Shown: in pieces, positions 29,449 through 35,769 of the stretch | Position numbering within the stretch: the stretch's first letter is position 1 | Layout of the letters: the number at the start of each line of letters is the position of its first letter | Position numbers and translations under genes: made by a program | Notes under the pieces: model-generated | What the model was told of the DNA's origin: nothing | The model's input: the letters and a program-made list of their open reading frames with translations, nothing else | The model's database searches: none | Virus record (IMG/VR): IMGVR_UViG_3300008113_000615 | Coordinates: 1-35,769 of that record | Strand: one strand, 5' to 3' | Length of the DNA stretch: 35,769 bases | From: a virus

Positions 29449-32400
29449 GGCTCATTTCGCTGAGAGATCTTTGAATGAGCAGATAGTCAGCTATCACTTG
29501 AGCTTTAAGGGCTGGGCCGTAGGGCTTGATGCGAGACCAAAGCTCATCGGGGCTGATCAGCCCGTTGGATTCACCGGTCGCGTCGAGACGGGAGTTCTGG
29601 AAATACTGGGCGTATTGCTTAGCGAGCTCCTTGCCCGCCGGAGAACTGAATTCACGTTGACCTTCGAGGAATGTGATGAACTCGCGGGCGGTGTAGTTGC
29701 GCCCTCGGGCTTTGCCTTGATAGATAGCTTCGCGAGCTTCACGGCGTTGTCCACGGGAAACACCCACGTCCACGACGACACGGGTAGCTCTACGAAAGCG
29801 CTGGAGTTGCTCAGACTCAGGAACCCCGTAGGCGATGCCATTGGCGAGGGCTTCGCAGTTGTCCTTGGTCAGGGAGAACTTGTAGTCAGTGTTGGCAATA
29901 CGGATAGCCCGGCGGACGACGTCTTCATTGGAGAATGAGCCACCGGACTGCTTGAACTTAGGGTCAGGTGCCTTGACTAGGGGAGTCATCAAAGCTTGGG
30001 AGGTTCTAATACCGGGTTTTGTAGCGCCGATCTCTGCAACATCAGTCCAGCTGAAGCGGGACTTGTTGGTATTGGCGATGACGGCACGCACAACGCCGTC
30101 TTTTCCCTCGCCAAGGTAGATTCCAAAGTGGGCTGCGGGATCTTTCTCATGGCGAAAGTAGACCACATCACCGGGTTTTAACCCGGATTTCTTGGTGTAG
30201 TAGTACCCCATAGCTTCACTAGTATTTTTAGTGCCGGCTTCTTGCTTCATAGCCTTGACAAGATCCTTGATATTTGGGCTCGGATCAAGTGGTGACTTGG
30301 TCGGATCGCGGAGTGTTTTGAGGTTGTAGGCAACGCTGCCGGCCGTACCGATAGCCAAAGCACCTCCAACAACGGCAGCAGCAAGGGCTGCCTTGCGTTT
30401 GATATCCGTGCTTGGGGAAGCCGTTGCAGCTGCTCCTTGTCCCTTGGTACAAGCGTGCTTTTTGGGGATGTGGGAGGCGCCACAAGGCTTACCTGCGGCG
30501 TCTACTCGGTCATTTCGGATGAGATCGGCTATTTGTTCTATATGAGAGTCCTGCATCCGGGTAAAACTACCCCCGCGCTTCATCGCGAATAGGCGCTCAT
30601 CAGACGACAATACCGAGCGGAATCCGTATTTTTCGTATATAGAGCGACGCTTTTTGCCTTTGTCATCATTAGAGTACGGAATAGCGTATATAATAGAGTT
30701 ATCGGGTAATTGGTCTATCTGTTCCTGGAACATTTTTTTAACAGTGGAAGCTACACCCCGTGCATTGCGGGATGCCGATGCCGACTTTGCATCAAATTCC
30801 CCGTCTACTCGGAACTGGGTTGAATACGTCCGTGCGCCGCCAATGCTCTGTTGTGGCTTTGTTGAATAGATCAGGAGGGTCTCACCTACGGAGCCTGTAC
30901 TGAGCAAAGTCCCATCTTTCATCTTCCAGTTTGTAAAGTTGTCTTTGGTGTTAACTGATACAACTTCACCTCCTTTTGACTTTAGAGCTATGTAGGCGGT
31001 ACTTTTCTTAGCGTCTCCTATTAGTCCACGCGCAGCTTGTTGGAACTGTTTAGGTAACCGGCTAAGGCCCGCATCCACTTCAGTACGCGATAGATTCTTG
31101 ATAACACGCTTGCTAATTTCTGGTACTACTGTCTCCCTATTTTTGTAAGCGAGTGCTCCTACTGCAGTTAATGCAGTACCTACACCGATGGCGGCCGCAA
31201 TGGCCATTCGATTGCGGATCTTCTTATCGCCCTCGGGGGGAGATGCCTTGGTCGGAGCGCCTTGGCCTTTCCGGCATTCATGCGCCTTCGGGATGTGCGA
31301 GGCGCCGCAGGGCTTTCCCAGGCGCTTGCCCTCCTGAAAGTCGGCGCGGGCAGCGAGGTAGGTGGCAGTGCGGACGAGCTCGGGGCGCGAGTCGCCTCGT
31401 TGCTCTATCTCACGCTTAGCGGCACGATAAGCAGCTTCCAGGCTCATGCCTTCGTTGCCTGCACGAGCTCGGATCTCACGAGCTAGCGAAGAGAGTGCGG
31501 CCTGACGTCGAAGGCCGCTGCGGGGCACACGCCCGGTTGAGGTCGAAGTAGGCACTCCTGCGGTTGAAGCTGTCCGAACCCGCGTGACACCTGAGAAGCC
31601 GTGCTCGCTTTGGAGAACTCGGAATGCTTCGGTGGGTTGAGTGATTGGACGCCCAGCGAGTTCCGAAGCCGCGTTCAGAGCCACACGATCTGTGATCGCG
31701 AAGGTAGGGCGTCTGTTTTTGTCGGAGCCGGCAAGAAGATTGGCGAAATAGGCAGAACGCACGAGTTCGGAATGTGCCTCCCCTGCGATCTGACTACGAG
31801 GGAGCCCCAGTCCTCTGGCCATTTCACCAACCCGCACTCGGTCGAGAGAGGCCAGCAGGGTCTGGGTGCCCTCCCGTAGGGAAGGGGCTATTTTGCGCTC
31901 GGTACTAAGAGAAGCGACTCCAGGTATGCTTGTAACTTTACTACCAACTTCATCGTATAGCTTACTAAAGCCATAAAGCGACTCCGTATATATCTCAGAG
32001 GCGCGTCCAGACAGTGACTTGCCACTCATTAAGTTAACGACATGACTATCAGCGCTATCCCTTAGGGTTTTGGAGACGGTACCTGATCCTGTAATACCTG
32101 CGTTGTTGTTGAGCTTCCCCAAGTATGTGTTGATGGCATCAGGGTGAATAACTTCTTCTTTGTTTACCTTCGCTGTCTTAAGTCCTAGCTGTTTCGCGTA
32201 AGCAACATGCATTTCGCGCTCTTCTATGAGTTTATTTGCAAGTGCATCTTTGATTGATGTCGCACTTGCGTTGCTGCCTCCCTTTTCAATTGGTAAATTG
32301 TAGTGCTTAATAAGAAAGTCTTCGGAAGCTGGGCGAGCAAACACACTGATTTCTGCTTTTGTCACTTTCCCACTTGTCAGTTTTGTGACATAAGAATCGA

Positions 32401-33244
32401 GATCGGGAGCACGTTTTTTGGCCGTCCAGAAGGCTTGTTGATGCTGCTCGTTCCATGCGTATACATTTGTTGAACCTGAAGCGCGAGCTGCTTTATTTAC
32501 AGCGTTTGTTGCGTGACTAAGATTGCTTTCGCCTGAGCGATCTGTATCGCTGACGCCTAAGTTTTGAAGATGACGCAGGGTCTCTGGCGAATTGCTATCA
32601 AGTCCTCCGATTAAACCGTCCGGTCCCGCCTGAGGCACACGGGCGGAACGAGTGACGGCCTCGGTGATCGAACTGAAGGCGCCTACGCGGGTACGAGCTC
32701 GTTGAGCTCCTAGCAGTGGAGTGGCATCAAGGACACGGCTGACACCAGTGTGTACAGACTCATTGATCTGTTTACCTAGTCCGTTTCGATAGCCGAATGT
32801 ATCTTTGTTCATCAGCAGGGCATGAATGCCCAGGCCACCGGTTATTACGGCAAGGCCCATGCCAATGGCTGCGGTGCGATTCTCGAGCTTCTTCTTCAGC
32901 TCTGCTTTTTGCTGAATGTTGCCCGGGGTGATTTTGACGGCACCACGAATGATCGCAGCCTTACCGCCTTCGACGTCGGAGAAGCTGCCTTTTACAATTC
33001 CTTTTCCGATACGGCCAAAGCCCCGTTGGATGTTGGCAAGACCACCTAGAGGGTCAGTTTTGACCGCTCTCAGGTGGGGATCAGTGCCTTGGCCTTTAAG
33101 ACGGCAATCCCAAGTCGGGGGTATGCAACGATTCCCACAACGAATGTTGGGAGGATTGCATTGGACATTACGGCTCGTCTTACGTACATCAAGACGCTCC
33201 CGAGCTGCTAGATAAGCCGCTGTCCGAATGGTGGTGTTATCCAT
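29435..33244 (-). CDS. 1269-aa modular head protein: three CGxxxI modules, GNAT-like and LRAT-like domains
   Basis: Start ATG 33244 overlaps the portal stop (TGATG); 33259 is rejected. Three units are visible. Unit 1: 'TTIRTAAYLAARERLD', module Cys36-Cys47, a hydrophobic helix near 135-155, and a helical domain to about 620. Unit 2: 'RTATYLAAR' again near 625, module Cys646-Cys657, hydrophobic helix near 680-700, and a domain with 'ARGVASTVKKMF' (Arg829) and 'RRSIYEKYGFR' (Tyr870), like GNAT motifs A and B. Unit 3: R-V-D-A near 915, module Cys921-Cys932, hydrophobic helix near 945-970, and an LRAT / permuted NlpC-P60-like domain: 'LKPGDVVYFRHEKD', 'HFGIYLGEG' (His1039) and 'DNCEALANGIAYGVPESEQ' (Cys1130). 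It is placed like an internal head or ejection protein. Confidence 0.83.
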   Translation of the reverse strand: MDNTTIRTAAYLAARERLDVRKTSRNVQCNPPNIRCGNRCIPPTWDCRLKGQGTDPHLRAVKTDPLGGLANIQRGFGRIGKGIVKGSFSDVEGGKAAIIRGAVKITPGNIQQKAELKKKLENRTAAIGMGLAVITGGLGIHALLMNKDTFGYRNGLGKQINESVHTGVSRVLDATPLLGAQRARTRVGAFSSITEAVTRSARVPQAGPDGLIGGLDSNSPETLRHLQNLGVSDTDRSGESNLSHATNAVNKAARASGSTNVYAWNEQHQQAFWTAKKRAPDLDSYVTKLTSGKVTKAEISVFARPASEDFLIKHYNLPIEKGGSNASATSIKDALANKLIEEREMHVAYAKQLGLKTAKVNKEEVIHPDAINTYLGKLNNNAGITGSGTVSKTLRDSADSHVVNLMSGKSLSGRASEIYTESLYGFSKLYDEVGSKVTSIPGVASLSTERKIAPSLREGTQTLLASLDRVRVGEMARGLGLPRSQIAGEAHSELVRSAYFANLLAGSDKNRRPTFAITDRVALNAASELAGRPITQPTEAFRVLQSEHGFSGVTRVRTASTAGVPTSTSTGRVPRSGLRRQAALSSLAREIRARAGNEGMSLEAAYRAAKREIEQRGDSRPELVRTATYLAARADFQEGKRLGKPCGASHIPKAHECRKGQGAPTKASPPEGDKKIRNRMAIAAAIGVGTALTAVGALAYKNRETVVPEISKRVIKNLSRTEVDAGLSRLPKQFQQAARGLIGDAKKSTAYIALKSKGGEVVSVNTKDNFTNWKMKDGTLLSTGSVGETLLIYSTKPQQSIGGARTYSTQFRVDGEFDAKSASASRNARGVASTVKKMFQEQIDQLPDNSIIYAIPYSNDDKGKKRRSIYEKYGFRSVLSSDERLFAMKRGGSFTRMQDSHIEQIADLIRNDRVDAAGKPCGASHIPKKHACTKGQGAAATASPSTDIKRKAALAAAVVGGALAIGTAGSVAYNLKTLRDPTKSPLDPSPNIKDLVKAMKQEAGTKNTSEAMGYYYTKKSGLKPGDVVYFRHEKDPAAHFGIYLGEGKDGVVRAVIANTNKSRFSWTDVAEIGATKPGIRTSQALMTPLVKAPDPKFKQSGGSFSNEDVVRRAIRIANTDYKFSLTKDNCEALANGIAYGVPESEQLQRFRRATRVVVDVGVSRGQRREAREAIYQGKARGRNYTAREFITFLEGQREFSSPAGKELAKQYAQYFQNSRLDATGESNGLISPDELWSRIKPYGPALKAQVIADYLLIQRSLSEMSRGSS

Positions 33245-35130
33245 CAGTACTGCTCCCAACCAGCGCGAAGGGCTTCAGCTTCGCCCTCGGATACAGGGGA
33301 CAGCCCAGCTACATTCTGCCGTGGGTAGAAAGCGCTGATCGCTCGTTTAGCGCTGTGCAGTGTGCGGAAGCCAATGGCATATGGCCCCTCGATCAGTTGG
33401 CCTTGGTGGTCGAACCGTGCTCGGTACAGCTTGCGTCCGTGAGCACGTTGTGGACCTACGACAAATAAAGCAGCGTTATCGGCTGCGTCAACGCGCTGGC
33501 CGTCAGGTGCTACTAAGTAGCCGATACTTACGCTGTCCTTACGATGCGTTTCTTTGATGTGATAACCGTGAGCGTGGATGATCTCTACAGAGTCTGTTTT
33601 CGCGGTCTTATCTGGTTGCGGTTCTTCAGTGCTCTCTTCTTCCTGCTCCTCTTCCTCTGGCTGCGCTCCCTCGGCCTCGGGCGGATTGGTCATCGCTTCG
33701 GCCTGGGCTTGGTATCCCATCATTTGGCTTTGGAACGAAGCGTCAGCTTGAGCAATGAGCTGCTCGGTGACGGCTCCGTTCAGAGTCGTTTCGATGCTGT
33801 ACTCGGTGCCGCCGAAGCGGGCTTCGCGCACCTCGAGAGCGTTCAGCACACCGAGGTTGAGGTACTGAGCGTCGACCTGCGCGATTTGGAGGCGTAAGGC
33901 CGCCTTTTCGCTGTCTGTCTCGGTGAAGATGCTCGGGAACTCAACGCTCCACTTCTGAGGGGGCCGCCCTCGGGTTGGTCCTTCGCGCGAGGCAAGGATG
34001 TAGGTGAAGACTTCGGTCACCGCCGTGCGGCAGTAGAGCTCTTGCCACTGCTCGACGAGGGTTGCCCAGACGCGCTCCTCGAAGCGCCCCTCTTTGCCCA
34101 GGCCACCGGGGGAGTCGCCCATCAGGATCGAGGCGGGCCAACCGGTGGCAGCCTGCAGATCCTTGATGAAGGGGTCGGTCGCTGAGGCGATGTTGCTGAG
34201 TGCGCGGTTGAGGAAGCTCAGTTCCTCTTCGGTGTCCACCACCATCCCGCCATAGACCGAGCGGCTGAGGTTGTTGGCCTCGAGGCGCTTGCGCAGATCG
34301 CTCTCGTTTCCGGAAGCAATGCGGTTGAAAAGACCGGGGATCTTGTGGACGAACAGGTCCGAGTCAGTCGTCATTGACTCGAGGCCCGACAGCGCGGTTT
34401 CGTAGCGCTTGTACGCCTCCCAGACGAGTTGGAGCACCGGCAGGCCCCACCCTGTGTTGCGCACTCGGACGTTCCAGGGCAGGTAAAGCCCGTCGAAGCG
34501 CGCTACGCGGGATGAGTGTATGCGCACATTGACATACTGCCCTTGCTGCTCGGGCGTGAGTCGCTGCGCGGTGGTGATCCGGTAGTGCGAGGGCTTGGTG
34601 TAGTCCGTGATCGAGAAGTCTTCCGGAATCAGCTCCCAGCGGGAGAGGGGGACATAGCCCCGGACAGCGCGTATCCGCGCAGGGTCGACAGGCTCCTCCG
34701 GAGGGAGGCCGTCATCGATCAGGAGCACCAGGCCAGCACCGCCGTAGAGGCGCTGAAGCTTGACGACCTCGGCAAAGGCGTGGTGGAACTGTGTGGCTTT
34801 GAGGTACTCCTCGAAGTCGGCGATCAGGTCGTTGGCGTTGCTCTGTTCGTCACCGCCAAGCTTGATCGTGGTTCGGTGGCGCAGGATCTCGTCAGAGATG
34901 GCATCGACGTAGCGCCTGGGGATGCCATGGGCGTAGAGGGCTTCGAGTTCGCCCTCGCTGAGGATTGCTTTAGCGCCTACAGAAGTAGCAACCGTTTTGT
35001 CCTTGGTTGTTAAACCCATGCCAGACAATACGTTTACTAACGCACCATCCTTCCGGAAATTATCAGCATTCGTGTCCACGGTCGCCGCAGGGCTGATTGA
35101 TATGCGAAGATTATCGCTGAACCTCGACAC
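33244..35130 (-). CDS. Portal protein (DUF1073-like) with C-terminal extension
   Basis: This 628-aa protein has the DUF1073 portal pattern: 'AKAILSEGELEALYAHGIPR', 'RYVDAISDEILRHRTTI', 'QRLYGGAGLVLLIDDG', 'YVPLSRWELIPEDFS', 'HSSRVARFDGLYLPW', and 'WPASILMGDSPGGLGKEGRF'. It forms the dodecameric gate for DNA. After residue 470 the chain becomes acidic, and then a 130-residue extension carries K-T-D-S (513), R-K-D-S (532) and R-V-D-A (548), similar to boundary peptides in the neighbouring modular proteins, plus a small beta domain ('KLYRARFDHQGQLIEGPYAI'). The start is GTG 35130; no Shine-Dalgarno is visible, so the exact start is uncertain. Confidence 0.9.
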   Translation of the reverse strand: MSRFSDNLRISISPAATVDTNADNFRKDGALVNVLSGMGLTTKDKTVATSVGAKAILSEGELEALYAHGIPRRYVDAISDEILRHRTTIKLGGDEQSNANDLIADFEEYLKATQFHHAFAEVVKLQRLYGGAGLVLLIDDGLPPEEPVDPARIRAVRGYVPLSRWELIPEDFSITDYTKPSHYRITTAQRLTPEQQGQYVNVRIHSSRVARFDGLYLPWNVRVRNTGWGLPVLQLVWEAYKRYETALSGLESMTTDSDLFVHKIPGLFNRIASGNESDLRKRLEANNLSRSVYGGMVVDTEEELSFLNRALSNIASATDPFIKDLQAATGWPASILMGDSPGGLGKEGRFEERVWATLVEQWQELYCRTAVTEVFTYILASREGPTRGRPPQKWSVEFPSIFTETDSEKAALRLQIAQVDAQYLNLGVLNALEVREARFGGTEYSIETTLNGAVTEQLIAQADASFQSQMMGYQAQAEAMTNPPEAEGAQPEEEEQEEESTEEPQPDKTAKTDSVEIIHAHGYHIKETHRKDSVSIGYLVAPDGQRVDAADNAALFVVGPQRAHGRKLYRARFDHQGQLIEGPYAIGFRTLHSAKRAISAFYPRQNVAGLSPVSEGEAEALRAGWEQY

Positions 35131-35246
35131 CGCGAGAGAAACTTGTTGATAGGCCTTTTTGCATAGACTAAAGTTATCGAAGCTAGTTAAATACGTAAGG
35201 TAAACTTTTCAATGCTTCGCTTGGCCGGCCTCGGTACTCTGAGGTA
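35131..35246 (-). promoter_or_regulatory. AT-rich leader of the structural operon, possible promoter
   Basis: This is the longest stretch without coding sequence, and 35150-35215 is much more AT-rich than the surroundings. On the minus strand TTGAAA (35212-35207) and TAACTA (35189-35184) are spaced by 17 bases, but the second element is a poor -10 match. The divergent HNH start lies at the other end. It is the likeliest place for the promoter of the leftward head operon, though the elements are weak. Confidence 0.3.
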
Positions 35247-35582
35247 GTGGCCGGACGGCGCATGTTGGACCATCACATCGATGGGTCCCTCCTCTGCTCG
35301 AAACGCTTTGCGAAGTTGCGATTCCGCCAGGGCATCTTGAGCTCGTGGGGTGGATGTTGTGCGTATTGCGGAGCTCCGGCCGGCACGTTGGATCATGTGC
35401 GTGCTCGTAGGCGGGGAGGTCCCACAGTGCAGCGCAACCTTGTTGCTGCCTGCGCGACGTGCAACCAAGCCAAGGGCTCCGAGGAGTGGCTCGTGTGGTT
35501 CCGGGCGCAGTGCTTCTGGGAAGCGCACCGGGAAGACGCGATCTACGAGTGGATGGGGGCTGCGAGGATCGAACTCGCCTGA
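35247..35582 (+). CDS. HNH endonuclease
   Basis: This 111-aa protein is on the plus strand, opposite the structural genes. It contains a zinc-supported HNH core: Cys38-x2-Cys41 ('CAYCGAPA'), the Asp49-His50 pair in 'LDHVRARRRGG', Asn64, then Cys69-x2-Cys72 with Asn73 and Lys76 ('CATCNQAKGS'). The N-terminal helix and C-terminal 'WLVWFRAQCFWEAHREDAIY' match free-standing HNH proteins common in cyanophages. The start is a GTG at 35247 or the in-frame ATG at 35262; a GAGG sits just before the GTG. The last codons overlap the tRNA on the other strand. It may be a homing or packaging-related nuclease; its place beside a tRNA and an AP2-domain ORF suggests mobility. Confidence 0.88.
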   Translation: MAGRRMLDHHIDGSLLCSKRFAKLRFRQGILSSWGGCCAYCGAPAGTLDHVRARRRGGPTVQRNLVAACATCNQAKGSEEWLVWFRAQCFWEAHREDAIYEWMGAARIELA

Positions 35583-35626
35583 GGCCGATTATGAGTCGGC
35601 TGCTCTCACCAGATAGCTAAGCCCCC
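35554..35626 (-). tRNA. tRNA with CAU anticodon (Met or Ile2)
   Basis: On the minus strand 73 bases fold into a complete cloverleaf: acceptor GGGGGCT/AGCCCCC with discriminator A, D arm closed by GCT/AGC with a GG in the loop, anticodon stem GCCGA/TCGGC around loop CTCATAA, five-base variable region, and T arm GCGAG-TTCGATC-CTCGC. No CCA is encoded. The anticodon is CAU. The G1-C72 pair argues against an initiator. The anticodon arm resembles both elongator Met and the Ile2 isoacceptor (lysidine-modified), which cannot be separated here. Confidence 0.95.
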
Positions 35627-35769
35627 GGGCTCGGGATGTCGTTGAGTACGGCGTAATCCCCCACGATGCGTAAGGCTGCTTCGTTGTAGGCACGAGCCGC
35701 TTCAATCTCGCATTTGTAGACGCCGATTTGGTAGCGAACTCCCATATGGGTGAGAGCAGCTCGATAGGG
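35617..35769 (-). CDS. Partial AP2-domain protein (C-terminus)
   Basis: The frame is open from the window edge for 50 codons and stops with TAG at 35617, inside the tRNA 5' end. The peptide includes 'GVRYQIGVYKCEIEAARAYN' and then E-A-A-L-R-I-V-G-D-Y-A-V-L-N. This is the end of an AP2/ERF DNA-binding domain: the G-x-Y-x-x-x-x-E-A-A-x-A-Y-[ND]-x-A-A helix, then a G-x-[FY]-A-x-L-N terminus. In phages such domains usually sit in HNH homing endonucleases. The N-terminal part lies outside the window, so fusion to a nuclease cannot be checked. The stop lies within the tRNA, so the two overlap by ten bases. Confidence 0.85.
   Translation of the reverse strand, partial: PYRAALTHMGVRYQIGVYKCEIEAARAYNEAALRIVGDYAVLNDIPSPGA

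Noticed and set aside
1-35769. CRISPR array, insertion sequence, integrase or attachment site
   Set aside because: No regular spaced repeats, transposase or integrase pattern was seen; the tRNA alone is not evidence of an attachment site.
1-35769. Cyanobacterial HIP1 palindrome GCGATCGC
   Set aside because: No copy was seen by eye, so it cannot be used to support the host assignment.

Overview
The window is part of a long-tailed double-stranded DNA phage genome, almost certainly a cyanophage of siphovirus type. The tail-fibre gene at 2746-5277 has the beta-helix signature I know from marine cyanophage fibres. Small proteins such as 1211-1345 and 25258-25554 also resemble cyanophage families. 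The head cassette (DUF1073-type portal, Mu F-like protein, DUF2213-type protease, cement protein, DUF2184-type capsid, DUF4054-type adaptor) followed by a long tape measure (1707 aa, about 250 nm at 0.15 nm per residue) and no contractile sheath points to a siphovirus. Moderately high GC suggests a Synechococcus-like host, but the host cannot be fixed from this window. No terminase, replication, integrase or photosynthesis gene is present. All family names here are from recognition by eye; no search was run.

Nearly all genes lie on the minus strand, so transcription runs from high to low coordinates. The right edge (35131-35769) holds an HNH endonuclease gene on the plus strand, a CAU-anticodon tRNA, and the 3' end of an AP2-domain ORF, all overlapping. 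Next come the portal (33244-35130), a 1269-aa modular protein (29435-33244), the Mu F-like head protein (28567-29448), three further modular head-region proteins (25551-28528) and two small proteins (25097-25554). An XRE-type regulator gene (24885-25100) lies antisense in this block. The protease/scaffold, cement protein, major capsid protein and connector genes follow (20451-24823). The tail block runs from a tail-terminator candidate (19981-20454), through two tandem tail-tube paralogues (17955-19968), two tiny ORFs, tail assembly chaperones with a -1 frameshift signal (16796-17763), the tape measure (11639-16762), distal tail, NlpC/P60-like and gpJ-like proteins (6857-11639), to fibres and small virion proteins (1396-6854). 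A strong terminator sits at 1368-1390. Beyond it are five small genes, three of which look like a membrane/lysis group, and the partial gene at 1-306.

Genes are packed with 1-4 base overlaps (ATGA, GTGA, TAATG, TGATG), which implies translational coupling. The longest stretch with no coding call is about 116 bases (35131-35246); no gap exceeds 300 bases.

The most unusual system is in the head block. Seven copies of a module with the exact spacing C-G-x(3)-I-x(5)-C, most followed by a Gly/Ala-rich hydrophobic segment, occur in four proteins between the portal and the protease. They are joined to different domains, including an LRAT-like papain fold and a possible GNAT fold. R-x-D-[AS] and R-D-S-[IV]-[WY]-A-E-G-F peptides recur at the module boundaries and C-termini, and a related peptide lies at the protease/scaffold junction of the protease itself. 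I infer a set of internal head (cargo or ejection) proteins that may be targeted or cleaved through these tags.
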